Positions 8,220-16,855 of a DNA stretch of 33,886 nucleotides are shown piece by piece; the first letter of the stretch is position 1, and each line of letters begins with the position of its first letter. A program made the translations under genes and the position numbers. This stretch comes from Lysobacterales bacterium (lineage in GTDB: Bacteria; Pseudomonadota; Gammaproteobacteria; Xanthomonadales; Xanthomonadaceae): positions 1 to 33,886 of the forward strand of contig JAFLEA010000027.1 in NCBI GenBank assembly GCA_017302035.1. The letters run 5' to 3'. The notes under the pieces were generated by a model. It had not been told where the DNA came from. It did not search any database and worked only from the letters and a program-made list of their open reading frames with translations.

Positions 8220-8651
8220 TCAGTCCCAGGCGCGGGTGCTGCGCCCGCGCTTGAGTTCGCTGCGCTCGCGCTTGCCCTGCAGGCGGCGCTGCTTCGAGGC
8301 GCGGGTCGGCCGGGTGCCGATCCGGGGCTTGGGCACGGCCAGTCCGGCGGCGATGAACGCGGCCAGGCGTTCGCGCGCGTCCTGGCGATTGCGGTCCTGG
8401 GTGCGGAAGCGCTGGGCATCGATCACCAGCACGCCCTCGTCGGTGACCCGGCGATCGCGCCGCGCCAGCAGGCGCGCGCGCAGCGGCTCGGGCAGCGACG
8501 GCGAGCCGGCGATGTCGAAGCGCAGTTCGACCGCGGTGGCCACCTTGTTGACGTTCTGCCCGCCGGCACCGCTGGCGCGGACGAAGCGCTCGACGATCTC
8601 CGATTCCGGGATCGCCAGGTCGGGAGCGATGGTCAGCGCGTCGGCGGGCAT
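8220..8651 (-). CDS. arfB: Alternative ribosome-rescue factor / peptidyl-tRNA hydrolase
   Basis: A 143-residue ArfB (YaeJ/ICT1) protein. It hydrolyses peptidyl-tRNA on ribosomes stalled at mRNA ends lacking a stop codon. The GGQ catalytic motif is in RASGAGGQNVNKVAT (GGQ at residues 30-32). The C-terminal tail is very basic (ASKQRRLQGKRERSELKRGR), as needed to enter the empty mRNA channel. The short length with no stop-codon recognition domain separates it from RF1 and RF2. A TACAAT box (8663-8658) sits 6 bases before the ATG, so the mRNA is probably leaderless. Confidence 0.95.
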   Translation of the reverse strand: MPADALTIAPDLAIPESEIVERFVRASGAGGQNVNKVATAVELRFDIAGSPSLPEPLRARLLARRDRRVTDEGVLVIDAQRFRTQDRNRQDARERLAAFIAAGLAVPKPRIGTRPTRASKQRRLQGKRERSELKRGRSTRAWD

Positions 8652-8657
8652 GGGCCG

Positions 8658-8663
8658 ATTGTA
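8658..8663 (-). promoter_or_regulatory. -10 element of arfB, leaderless type
   Basis: TACAAT on the minus strand ends 6 bases before the arfB ATG, which puts the expected transcription start on the initiation codon. Confidence 0.6.
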
Positions 8664-8689
8664 CGGGAGCGCGAACGCGCCGGCCGGCG

Positions 8690-9409
8690 TCACAGGCACC
8701 AGTCGAACAGGGCCAGGGCGAGGGCGAACTCGTCGTCCAGCGGTGCCTCCACCCGCACCATGCGGCCGTCGCGCGGATGCGGGAATCCCAGCTTCCAGGC
8801 GTGCAGCAGCATCCGGTGCACGCGGCGCATGCGGAACTCGCGGTTGTGGCGCCCGTCGCCGTGGCTGGTATCGCCGACCAGGTGGTGCGAGGCATGCTTG
8901 AGGTGGCGCCGGATCTGGCGGAAGCGCCCGCTCAGCGGCTCGCATTCCAGCAGCGCGTAGCGCGAGGTGGGGAATCCGGCCGAGGGCACCGGCAGTTCGC
9001 CGGTGGCCAGGCGGCGGAAGCGGGTCACCGCCGGTTTCTTCTGCGGCTTGCCCGGCCCGCCATCGAGCGGGTGGTCGACCTCGAACGCCGGTTCCGGCCA
9101 GCCCCGGCACACCGCCAGATAGCGCTTTTCCAACTGCTGCGCCATCACCGTCCTGCCCAGTGCCGAGGCGGTGTCGCGGTCGAAGGCCAGCAGCAGGCAG
9201 CCACTGGTGGCGCGGTCCAGGCGATGCACCAGGTGAATGGCACGGCCGAACTGCGCGCGCAGGCGGTTGGCGGCGAAGTCGGTCTCGCCGGCCGCCAGCA
9301 TGCTGTCGTGCACCATCAGCCCGGCCGGCTTGCCGACCACCGCCAGCCACTCGTCCTCGAACAGTACCGGCAACCGCACCCGAACCTCCGCTGCAACGTT
9401 CCGCCGCAT
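8690..9409 (-). CDS. truC: RluA-family pseudouridine synthase, probably tRNA U65-specific TruC
   Basis: A 239-residue RluA-family enzyme. The active-site signature HRLDRATSG is at residues 62-70, with catalytic Asp65. The early motif LFEDEWLAVVGKPAGLMVH and the later PLSGRFRQIRRHLKHASHHLVGDTSHGDGRHNREFR closely follow TruC, which makes pseudouridine 65 in tRNA. There is no S4 domain at the N-terminus, which argues against RluC/RluD. I chose the ATG at 9409; the frame is open further upstream but would overlap the divergent M16 gene. Divergent from the M16 protease with 56 bases between. Confidence 0.88.
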   Translation of the reverse strand: MRRNVAAEVRVRLPVLFEDEWLAVVGKPAGLMVHDSMLAAGETDFAANRLRAQFGRAIHLVHRLDRATSGCLLLAFDRDTASALGRTVMAQQLEKRYLAVCRGWPEPAFEVDHPLDGGPGKPQKKPAVTRFRRLATGELPVPSAGFPTSRYALLECEPLSGRFRQIRRHLKHASHHLVGDTSHGDGRHNREFRMRRVHRMLLHAWKLGFPHPRDGRMVRVEAPLDDEFALALALFDWCL

Positions 9410-9413
9410 TTGC

Positions 9414-9419
9414 GACAAT
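9414..9419 (+). promoter_or_regulatory. Possible -10 element of the M16 protease gene
   Basis: GACAAT within GCGACAATC lies 46 bases before the ATG. A GGAG ribosome-binding site follows at 9455-9458, 7 bases before the start codon. The same GCGACAATC string precedes the rhodanese gene on the other strand near 30618. No -35 box is evident. Confidence 0.35.
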
Positions 9420-9465
9420 CCCGCGGCCGGCACGACCGCCGGCGCGACCCATTCGGAGACCACGG

Positions 9466-12237
9466 ATGATCCCCAGCAAGCCGATTCTCGCACTCGCCCT
9501 GGCGTTCGCACTCCTCCTGCCCGGCGTCCCCTTGCCCGCCGATGCCCAGGCGCCCACCCTGCCCAATGGCGTAACCGCCGGCCCCAGCATCGAGGGCATC
9601 AGCGAATTCACCCTGGCCAATGGCCTGCGCGTGCTGCTGTTCCCCGACCCGTCCAAACCCACGGTGACCGTGAACGTGGTCTACGGCGTCGGCTCGGCGC
9701 AGGAAAACTACGGCGAGACCGGCATGGCGCACCTGCTCGAGCACCTGGTGTTCAAGGGCACGCCGACCCACACCGACATCCCCGGCGATTTCAAGAAGCG
9801 CGGCATCAGCTACAACGGCACCACCTGGCTGGACCGCACCAACTACTTCGGCTCGTTCCCGGCCAACGACGAGACCCTGGAATGGTTGCTGGCGCTGGAA
9901 GCGGACCGGATGGTCAATTCCAACATCGCCAAGAGCGACCTGGAAAGCGAGATGACCGTGGTCCGCAACGAGATGGAGCGCGGCGAGAACGAACCCGGCC
10001 GCGTGTTCCAGCAGCGCCTGCGCGCGGCGGCCTACCACTGGCACAACTACGGCAAGAGCACCATCGGCAACCGTTCCGACGTGGAGAACGTACCGATCGA
10101 GCGGCTGCAGGCCTTCTACCGCCTGTGGTACCAGCCCGACAACGCGACCCTGATCGTGGCCGGCCGCTTCGATCCCGGACGCGTGCTCAAGTCGGTGCAG
10201 GCCAGCTTCGGCAAGCTCAAGCGCCCCACCCGTACCCTGCCCTCGCACTACACGGTGGAACCGACCCAGGACGGCGAGCGCGAAATCAACGTGCGCCGGG
10301 TCGGCGACCTCAACCTGATCGGCCTGACCTACCACATCCCCGCCGCAACCCATCCGGACAACCCGCCGCTGGGCGTGCTCGCCGAGATCATGGGCCACAC
10401 GCCCAGCGGCCGCCTGCACAAGGCGCTGGTGGAAACCAAGCTGGCCGTGGCCAGCGGCGCCGGCAGCGATTCGTACCGCGATCCGGGCCTGGCGATGTTC
10501 ATGGCCGTCCCGCCCAAGGACGGCAACACCGCCGAAGCGGAGAAGGCGCTGCTGGCGCAGGTCGAAGGCCTGGCCGGCAAGCCGTTCACCGCCGAGGAAG
10601 TGGACGCGGCCAAGCAGCGCATCGCCAACGGCTTCGAGCTGTCCTTCAACAACGTCAATGCGGTGGCCACTTCGCTGTCCGAGTACATCGCCAGCGGCGA
10701 TTGGCGACTGTGGTTCGTCAACCGGGACGCGGTGGAGAAGGTCACCGTGGACGACGTGAACCGTGTCGCCCGCGCCTACCTGCTGCCCAGCAATCGCACC
10801 CTGGCCCGCTTCATCCCCACCACCGAGCCGGTGCGCGCCGAGATCGGCGCCGCGCCCAGCGCGGCCAGCCTGGTGGAAGGCTACAAGGGCCGCGCGGCGG
10901 TCGCTGCCGGCGAGGCGTTCGATCCCACCCCGGCCAACATCCAGGCCCGCACCGACAGTTTCGTCCTCGGCGAAGGCCTGCGGGTCTCGCTGCTGCCGAA
11001 GAAGACCCGCGGCGAGATGGTCACCGCCACCCTGGTGTTCCGCTTCGGCGACGAACCGGCCATCACCGGCCGCACCGACGCGGCCGGGTTCGCCGGCAGC
11101 CTGCTGATGCGCGGCAGCAAGGGCATGACCCGCGAGCAGATCGACAAGCGCTTCGACGACCTGAAGACGACGGTGGGTATCGACGGCGGCTCGCAGAATG
11201 CCTACATCTCGGTCACCACCAAGCGCGAGTACCTGGCGCAGGCGCTGGCGCTGGCGGCCGACGTGCTGCGCAACCCGTCCTTCCCCGACAGCGAGTTCGA
11301 GCAGCTGCGCGAACAGAGCATCACCGGAATGGAGGCCAGCCGCCGTGAACCGGCCCGCTATGCGGGCGAGGCGATGAACAAGCGCTTCAACCACTGGCCG
11401 GCCGGGCACCCGTTCGCGTTCCGCACCCTGGACGAGAACCTGGCCGCCACCCGTGCGGTGAAGCTGGAGGACGTGCGCGCCTTCCACCGGGACTTCTACG
11501 GCACCGCCGTCGGCGAAGTGGCGGTGGTCGGCGACTTCGATCCGGCACAGATGAAGCAGCAGCTGCAGGAGCTGTTCACGGGCTGGAAGAGCACCAAGCC
11601 GTACGTGCGCATCGCCGATGGGTTCCGCCCGGTGGCCGCCGTGCGCGAGGCGTTCGAGACCCCGGACAAGGCCAACGCGGTGCTGCTGGCGCGCAGCGAC
11701 TTCCCGCTCAGCACCAGCGATCCCGACTATCCCGCGCTGACCATCGCCAATCGCGTGTTCGGCGGCGGCGGCATGGCCTCGCGGCTGGGCAACCGCATCC
11801 GCCAGAAGGAAGGCCTCAGCTACGGCGTCGGCAGCCAGATCGGCGTGCCCGACCTGGACGACGATGCCACCCTGCTGATCCAGGCTTCCGCGGCGCCCGA
11901 GAACATGGCCCGGCTGGAACAGGCCATGCACGAGGAACTCGAGCGCTTCGTCCGCGACGGCATCACCGCGGCCGAACTGGCCGACGCCAAGGACGGGATG
12001 CTGACCTCGATGGCCAACGCCCGCGCCAGCGACGGCACCGTGGCGGGCATCCTGCGCGGCAACCTGTACCTGGACCGGACCATGCAGTGGACCGCCGACC
12101 AGGAGGCCGCCATCCGCGCCCTGACCGTGGAGCAGGTCAACGCGGCGATCAAGCGCCACATCAAGCCGGATACGCTCAGCGTGTTCGTGGCCGGCGACTT
12201 CGCCGGCGCGGCGCGCAAGGCCGGCGCGGCGAAGTAA
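9466..12237 (+). CDS. M16 family (insulinase/pitrilysin-like) zinc metallopeptidase, periplasmic
   Basis: A 923-residue protease with a signal peptide (residues 1-27, ending ADAQA). It holds two M16 halves. The first has the inverted zinc motif HLLEH (89-93) and the distal glutamate in VVRNEMERGENEP (Glu169), so it should be active. The second half (from about residue 480) lacks HxxEH, as in non-catalytic M16 halves, but keeps the R/Y substrate motif region (RIRQKEGLSYGVGS). It is expected to degrade peptides in the periplasm. The start is set by GGAG 7 bases upstream and by the signal peptide. A second M16 gene lies at 22602-25478 on the other strand; the two are clearly diverged paralogues. 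Confidence 0.94.
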   Translation: MIPSKPILALALAFALLLPGVPLPADAQAPTLPNGVTAGPSIEGISEFTLANGLRVLLFPDPSKPTVTVNVVYGVGSAQENYGETGMAHLLEHLVFKGTPTHTDIPGDFKKRGISYNGTTWLDRTNYFGSFPANDETLEWLLALEADRMVNSNIAKSDLESEMTVVRNEMERGENEPGRVFQQRLRAAAYHWHNYGKSTIGNRSDVENVPIERLQAFYRLWYQPDNATLIVAGRFDPGRVLKSVQASFGKLKRPTRTLPSHYTVEPTQDGEREINVRRVGDLNLIGLTYHIPAATHPDNPPLGVLAEIMGHTPSGRLHKALVETKLAVASGAGSDSYRDPGLAMFMAVPPKDGNTAEAEKALLAQVEGLAGKPFTAEEVDAAKQRIANGFELSFNNVNAVATSLSEYIASGDWRLWFVNRDAVEKVTVDDVNRVARAYLLPSNRTLARFIPTTEPVRAEIGAAPSAASLVEGYKGRAAVAAGEAFDPTPANIQARTDSFVLGEGLRVSLLPKKTRGEMVTATLVFRFGDEPAITGRTDAAGFAGSLLMRGSKGMTREQIDKRFDDLKTTVGIDGGSQNAYISVTTKREYLAQALALAADVLRNPSFPDSEFEQLREQSITGMEASRREPARYAGEAMNKRFNHWPAGHPFAFRTLDENLAATRAVKLEDVRAFHRDFYGTAVGEVAVVGDFDPAQMKQQLQELFTGWKSTKPYVRIADGFRPVAAVREAFETPDKANAVLLARSDFPLSTSDPDYPALTIANRVFGGGGMASRLGNRIRQKEGLSYGVGSQIGVPDLDDDATLLIQASAAPENMARLEQAMHEELERFVRDGITAAELADAKDGMLTSMANARASDGTVAGILRGNLYLDRTMQWTADQEAAIRALTVEQVNAAIKRHIKPDTLSVFVAGDFAGAARKAGAAK

Positions 12238-12264
12238 GCCCCGCGCCCGCTGTATCGCTGCAAC

Positions 12265-12292
12265 GCGAACGGCCCGGAGACGGGCCGTTCGC
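12265..12292. terminator. Terminator-like hairpin between convergent genes
   Basis: Perfect 12-bp stem GCGAACGGCCCG (12265-12276) with a GAGA tetraloop and its complement (12281-12292), 27 bases after the M16 stop. There is no T-tract, so it may be a weak terminator or a message-stabilising end for either strand. Confidence 0.6.
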
Positions 12293-12336
12293 ATGTTGCC
12301 GCCCTTCCCCCTCCTGCCGGGGAAAGGCTCCAGCGA

Positions 12337-13158
12337 TCATTCGATGCTGCGGATGCGCCTGGAATTGCGTGCCATGCGCTTGAGCAGGAAACGGTCCGGG
12401 AGCAGCCAGACCAGCATGCGCAGGCACTTGTAGGCCAGTCCCGGCACGGCGACCACGCGCCCGGCCTCCACCGCATCGATGCCGACCCGTGCCACCTCGT
12501 CGGCCTGCAGCCACAGCCAGCTCGGCAGTTTCGACATCATCTCGCGGGTGCCGGTGACGTCGTGGAACTCGGAGCGGGTGAAACCGGGGCACAGCACGGT
12601 GGCGTGCACGCCATGGTCCGCGTTCTCCAGGGCGAGCGCCTCGGAGAACTTGACCATCCAGGCCTTGACCGGCGCGTACAGCGTCTGCCCGTCGGAAGCC
12701 GGCACCAGCGCGGCGAACGAGGATACGTTGAGGATCCGCCCGGCGCCGGAAGCGCGGATCGACGGCAGCAGCCGCCAGGTCAGCTCCGCGACCGTGCCGA
12801 CCATCAGCTGCAGGAAGCGGGCGTGCGTGTCCCAGTCGTTCCGCAGGTAGCGTCCCGGCACGCCATAGCCGGCATTGTTGACCAGGATGCGGATGGCCAG
12901 ACCGCGCCGTTCCAGTTCCTGCACCAGCACGGCGGGAGCCGTGGGCTCGGCTAGGTCGGCGGCGATGGTTTCCACCGGCACCTGCGCGCGCAGTTCGGTC
13001 GCCAGTGCCTGCAGCCGGTCGAGCCGGCGTGCGGTGAGGACCAGCGGCACGCCGCGCCGCGCGTACTCGCGCGCGATGGCTGCGCCGATGCCGCTGGAAG
13101 CGCCGGTGACCAGCGCGTAGCCGCGCTGATCGTTCGACGGAAGGCGTTCGTTGCCCAT
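12337..13158 (-). CDS. Short-chain dehydrogenase/reductase
   Basis: A 273-residue classical SDR. The NAD(P)-binding TGASSGIG is at residues 18-25, the NNAGYG motif follows, and the catalytic Tyr and Lys are in YAPVK with a preceding Ser in NVSSFAALVPAS. A hydrophobic and basic C-terminus (CLRMLVWLLPDRFLLKRMARNSRRI) suggests membrane association. It starts 6 bases after the ubiB stop, so it is very probably co-transcribed with ubiJ-ubiB. A link to quinone or lipid metabolism is possible from this position, but the substrate is unknown. Confidence 0.9.
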   Translation of the reverse strand: MGNERLPSNDQRGYALVTGASSGIGAAIAREYARRGVPLVLTARRLDRLQALATELRAQVPVETIAADLAEPTAPAVLVQELERRGLAIRILVNNAGYGVPGRYLRNDWDTHARFLQLMVGTVAELTWRLLPSIRASGAGRILNVSSFAALVPASDGQTLYAPVKAWMVKFSEALALENADHGVHATVLCPGFTRSEFHDVTGTREMMSKLPSWLWLQADEVARVGIDAVEAGRVVAVPGLAYKCLRMLVWLLPDRFLLKRMARNSRRIRSIE

Positions 13159-13164
13159 GCAGGG

Positions 13165-14823
13165 TCAGCGGCGCGGCAGCGCGGCCAGGATCGCCCACAA
13201 CCCGCCGATGCCGGCGACCCACGCCGACAGCGGCACGCCCAGCAGGCGCGGTCCGCCGGCTTCCAGTGCGTACAGCACCGCGGCCACCAGCAGCAGGCCG
13301 CTGCCCAGGATCGCCGCCACCGAGCGCCGCTGCAGGGTCTGCAGGGTGCGCGCCATCTCCGCCAGCTCGCGCGAATGGATGCCGGTGCTATGCCGGCCCT
13401 CGACCTGCTGCTCCAGCCAGGCATGCACCAACCGCGGCATGTCCGGAGCACGGGTCATCATCTCCGGCGCGCGGTCGCGCAGTTCGCGCAGCAGCCGGCG
13501 CGGGCTGTAGCGCTCGCGCAGGATCTTCTCCAGCACCGGTTGCGCCACCGCCCAGATGTCCAGCTTCGGATCCAGTTGCCGGCCCACGCCCTCGATGTTG
13601 AGCAAGGTCTTCTGCAGCAGGATCAGCTGCGGCTGCAGGGTGAGCTGGTAGCGCTGCGCGGTGCGGAACAGCTTGCCCAGCACCTCGGCCAGCGGCACCT
13701 CGCTCAACGGCCGGGTGAAGTACGGCTCGCACACCGCGCGCGCCGCCGCCTCCAGTTCGTCGATGCGCACGGTCGCGGGCATCCAGCCGGCCTCCACGTG
13801 CAGCTCGGCGATGCGCCGGTAGTCCTTGTTGAAGATCGCCATGAAGTTCTCGGCCAGGTAGTACTGGTCCTGAGCCGAGAGCTGGCCGACGATGCCGAAG
13901 TCCAGCACCACGAAGCGCGGGTCTTCGCGCCGCGCCGGGTCGTCGTCGACCCAGACGTTGCCGGCGTGCGCGTCGGCGTGGAAGAAGTTGTCGCGGAACA
14001 CCTGGGTGTAGAACACCCGCACGCCCTTGGCGGCCAGCCTGCGGCGGTCGATCCCGGCCGCGTCCAGCGCGGCGATGTCGTCGGAGGGAATGCCGCTGAC
14101 CCGTTCCATGGTCAATGCGCGCTCGGCGCTGTGGCTCCAGATCACCTCGGGCACGTACAGGTCGGGCGAGCCGGCCCACAGCCGGCGCATGACGCTGGCG
14201 TTGGCGCCCTCGCGCTGCAAGTCCAGCTCGGCGGCCAAGGTGGCCTGGATCTCGTCCACCACCAGTTGCGGGCGGATCTTGTCGGCGTTGGGATGGGTGC
14301 GGTCGACCAGTGCCGCCAACGAACGCAGCAAGGCGATGTCGGTGGCGATCTGCTTCTCGACGGCCGGGCGCAGCACCTTGACCACCACCTCGCGCCCGTT
14401 GTGCAGGCGCGCGGCGTGAACCTGGGCGATCGAGGCCGAGGCCAACGGCACGGTATCGAAGCGGGCGAAGGCTGCGGCGACGGGCATGCCCAGCGCCTGC
14501 TCCACGATCGCCTGCGCGGCAGCGCCGTCGAACGGCGCCACCTGGTCCTGGAGCAGGGTCAGTTCCTCGGCGATGTCCGCCGGCACCAGGTCGCGGCGGG
14601 TGGAGAGCACCTGGCCGAACTTGACGAAGATCGGGCCGAGTTCCTGCAGGGCCAGGCGTACGCGCGCCCCGCGCGGCAGCGCGGCCACCTGCGCCGGCGC
14701 CCTCGGCACGAACGGCCGGGCCAGGCGCAGCCAGCGTTCGGCCGGAGTGTCCTCGAGCAGTTCGTCCAGGCGGTAGCGCAGCACCACCCGCCCGATGCGC
14801 CAGACCCGCAGCGCGGACTTCAT
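13165..14823 (-). CDS. ubiB: UbiB/ABC1 atypical kinase, ubiquinone biosynthesis
   Basis: A 552-residue UbiB-family protein, needed for coenzyme Q assembly as an atypical kinase/ATPase that probably helps extract membrane-bound Q intermediates. The family KxGQ motif is [14 protein letters not shown] (68 onward); the alanine-type nucleotide loop is [10 protein letters not shown]; the ATP-binding lysine lies in VVVKVLRP; catalytic and metal-binding motifs are HADAHAGN and LDFGIVG. Two membrane segments close the protein ([18 protein letters not shown] and [15 protein letters not shown]). Its ATG overlaps the ubiJ stop by four bases (ATGA), indicating translational coupling. Confidence 0.96.
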   Translation of the reverse strand: MKSALRVWRIGRVVLRYRLDELLEDTPAERWLRLARPFVPRAPAQVAALPRGARVRLALQELGPIFVKFGQVLSTRRDLVPADIAEELTLLQDQVAPFDGAAAQAIVEQALGMPVAAAFARFDTVPLASASIAQVHAARLHNGREVVVKVLRPAVEKQIATDIALLRSLAALVDRTHPNADKIRPQLVVDEIQATLAAELDLQREGANASVMRRLWAGSPDLYVPEVIWSHSAERALTMERVSGIPSDDIAALDAAGIDRRRLAAKGVRVFYTQVFRDNFFHADAHAGNVWVDDDPARREDPRFVVLDFGIVGQLSAQDQYYLAENFMAIFNKDYRRIAELHVEAGWMPATVRIDELEAAARAVCEPYFTRPLSEVPLAEVLGKLFRTAQRYQLTLQPQLILLQKTLLNIEGVGRQLDPKLDIWAVAQPVLEKILRERYSPRRLLRELRDRAPEMMTRAPDMPRLVHAWLEQQVEGRHSTGIHSRELAEMARTLQTLQRRSVAAILGSGLLLVAAVLYALEAGGPRLLGVPLSAWVAGIGGLWAILAALPRR

Positions 14824-15452
14824 GCCGCACCCCCGGCCCGGACAAGCCTCGACACGCGCGCGGCGAGGCGCTCGGCATCGTCGCGCAGCGCATCGACGTC
14901 GTCGTTGAACGCGGCCACCTCGGCGCGTGCGACCACGTCGCGGGACTCCTCGGTGACGTACTCGGCGCCGGACCGCGCCAGCCCGGCAGCGACCCCGCGC
15001 GCACCCCGCATTGCGGCCGCGGTGGCGTTGGCCACCTGCACCCCGACCACCTCGCCGAACACGGCCACGAAGGGCTGCTGCCAGTCCGGATCGAAGCCGG
15101 CGGCCAGCTTCTGCAGGCGCTGCGCCAGTTCGGCATCACCGGATACGTGCAGGCGGCCGGGCGGCCGGCCGCGCGCGACGTCGGCGAAGAACGGCAACTG
15201 TCCCAGCAGGCCGCCGATGCTGCCGCGCACCGCCAGGTCGGCTTCGCGCAGCGGCGGGCCGACCTGCAGGTAGCCGCCGTGCACGCCGACCTCCAGCGCC
15301 AGCGGCGGCGCGTCCAGGGCCAGCGACACGTAGCGACCCTCCAGTGCGGCCAGTGCCTCCCGGGTGTCGGGATCCAGCGCCACCGCGCGGTTCAGGGCCG
15401 TCTCCAGGGCACGGCCGAGCAGCGGCTTCAAGGCATCGAAAGGGGTCGGCAT
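14820..15452 (-). CDS. ubiJ: Ubiquinone biosynthesis accessory factor UbiJ (SCP2 domain)
   Basis: A 210-residue protein with an N-terminal SCP2-like lipid-binding domain (about residues 10-115, including [25 protein letters not shown] and [16 protein letters not shown]) and a C-terminal helical region ending [18 protein letters not shown]. UbiJ binds ubiquinone intermediates and scaffolds the soluble Ubi complex with UbiK. First gene of ubiJ-ubiB-SDR. E. coli has ubiE directly upstream; here it is not adjacent. A TAGAAT box 6 bases before the ATG predicts a leaderless message. Confidence 0.92.
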   Translation of the reverse strand: MPTPFDALKPLLGRALETALNRAVALDPDTREALAALEGRYVSLALDAPPLALEVGVHGGYLQVGPPLREADLAVRGSIGGLLGQLPFFADVARGRPPGRLHVSGDAELAQRLQKLAAGFDPDWQQPFVAVFGEVVGVQVANATAAAMRGARGVAAGLARSGAEYVTEESRDVVARAEVAAFNDDVDALRDDAERLAARVSRLVRAGGAA

Positions 15453-15458
15453 GCCGGC

Positions 15459-15464
15459 ATTCTA
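15459..15464 (-). promoter_or_regulatory. -10 element of ubiJ, leaderless type
   Basis: TAGAAT on the minus strand (15464 to 15459) stands 6 bases before the ubiJ ATG, so transcription should start at the initiation codon. Confidence 0.6.
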
Positions 15465-15609
15465 CCGGCGGCGACCCGCGTGCGTTGCCTGCCCGCCCGG
15501 AATCCCGGCCCGCGGCCAGCGACCTGCCGCGACCTTCGGCCAATGCGCCGGCTACCAGGTCCGGCGATGGCTGGCCGGGACCGCGCGCACGATCAGGTGC
15601 GGAGTCGGG

Positions 15610-15768
15610 TCACGCCTTGCGGCCACGCAGCAGCGAGATCGCGCCGAGCACCAGGAACACCACGAACAGGATCCACGCGATGTTGGTCGCGGCGCCGGCG
15701 ATGCCGCTGAAGCCCAGCAGCGCGGCGACGATGGCGATCACGAAAAAGACGACGGCGTAGTGCAGCAT
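15610..15768 (-). CDS. DUF1328 (YtjA-like) small membrane protein
   Basis: A 52-residue inner-membrane protein made almost entirely of two hydrophobic segments ([22 protein letters not shown] and [18 protein letters not shown]) and a basic RGRKA end. This is the full pattern of the DUF1328/YtjA family, found widely in proteobacteria with no settled function. The start ATG at 15768 has GAGGGG 7 bases upstream; an in-frame ATG 8 codons earlier is not needed. It follows oleD by 66 bases on the same strand and may share its message. Confidence 0.9.
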   Translation of the reverse strand: MLHYAVVFFVIAIVAALLGFSGIAGAATNIAWILFVVFLVLGAISLLRGRKA

Positions 15769-15834
15769 GGGATACCCCTCGAAGAATGCCATTGCCTGGC
15801 TGTTGCGAGGATCCTGCCTGCCGCGCGGTCGCGA

Positions 15835-16842
15835 TCAGGTGACGATGCCGGCGCCTGCCCAGGCGGCCTTCAGCCTTGTGAGGCCTTCGTCAAAGGACAC
15901 CCGCGGCACATAGCCGAAGTCGCGGCGTGCCGGCTCCATGCTGTACCAGTGGGGGGTACTGAGCTGCTCGGCGAGGAAGCGGGTCATCGGCGGCTCGCCG
16001 GCGAGGCGCAGCAGTGGCCACAACCGGTCGCATGCCGCGCCGATCCGGTAGGCGGTCCTGAATGAAATCGTCTTGCGCACCGGCGGCGCGCCGGCCGCGG
16101 CGAGCAGCGCGTTGAGCACTTCGCGCATCGGCCTGGGCTCGCCGTTGGAGATGAAGTAGGCCTTGCCCGCGCATGCGGCTCCGGGCGCCAACCGCTCGAA
16201 CGCGTCGAAGTGCGCCTGCGCGGCGTTGTCGATGTAGGTGGTGTCGACCAGGTTGTCGCCGCTGCCGACGATCCGCAGCCGGCCGGCACGGGCGCGCTCG
16301 ACCAGGCGCGGCAGGAGTTGCACGTCGCCCGGCCCCCAGATCAGGCGCGGGCGCAGCGCGACCACCGCCAGCGAGGCATCGCTGGCGGCCAGCACCTCGC
16401 GCTCGGCGATGGCCTTGGTCGCCGCGTACGGCGCCTGCAGGTCCTCGCCATAGGGCACCTCGTCGGCGCCCAGGCCCTCGACCGGATGGGTGGCACGGTG
16501 GGTCACGCTCGGCGTGGAGGTGTGCACCAGTCGGCCGATGCCGTGCGCGCGGCAGGCGGCGAGCACGTTGCGGGTGCCGACCACGTTGGCCTGGTGGTAG
16601 CTGTCATAGCTGCCCCAGGCCCCCGCCTTGGCGGCATTGTGGAACACCGCCCCGGCCCCGGCGGCGGCATGCATCACCGCATGGGCATCAGCCAGGTCGC
16701 CGCGCACCTGCCCGACTCCCAGCGCGGCCAGTTGCGGCGAATGCCGGCGCTGGAAGCTCACCACCTCGTGCCCGCGCTCGCGCAGGCCGCGACACAAGGC
16801 CAGGCCCAGGAAGCCGCCGCCGCCGGTGACCAGGATCTTCAT
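15835..16842 (-). CDS. oleD: OleD, 2-alkyl-3-oxoalkanoate reductase (olefin biosynthesis)
   Basis: A 335-residue extended SDR of the 3-beta-hydroxysteroid dehydrogenase type. The nucleotide-binding TGGGGFLG is at residues 6-13; Ser109/Thr110 in HTSTPSV and Tyr139/Lys143 (YAATK) make the catalytic set. OleD reduces the 2-alkyl-3-keto acid made by OleA to the beta-hydroxy acid, using NADPH. The assignment rests on the family match plus its position 13 bases downstream of oleC and close to oleB and oleA. In known organisms it sits in a soluble OleBCD complex. Confidence 0.93.
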   Translation of the reverse strand: MKILVTGGGGFLGLALCRGLRERGHEVVSFQRRHSPQLAALGVGQVRGDLADAHAVMHAAAGAGAVFHNAAKAGAWGSYDSYHQANVVGTRNVLAACRAHGIGRLVHTSTPSVTHRATHPVEGLGADEVPYGEDLQAPYAATKAIAEREVLAASDASLAVVALRPRLIWGPGDVQLLPRLVERARAGRLRIVGSGDNLVDTTYIDNAAQAHFDAFERLAPGAACAGKAYFISNGEPRPMREVLNALLAAAGAPPVRKTISFRTAYRIGAACDRLWPLLRLAGEPPMTRFLAEQLSTPHWYSMEPARRDFGYVPRVSFDEGLTRLKAAWAGAGIVT

Positions 16843-16855
16843 CGTTCGCCCGACC

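Noticed and set aside
9316-12294. 992-residue minus-strand ORF opposite the first M16 protease
   Set aside because: A shadow of the real gene on the plus strand, which has a signal peptide and a zinc motif.
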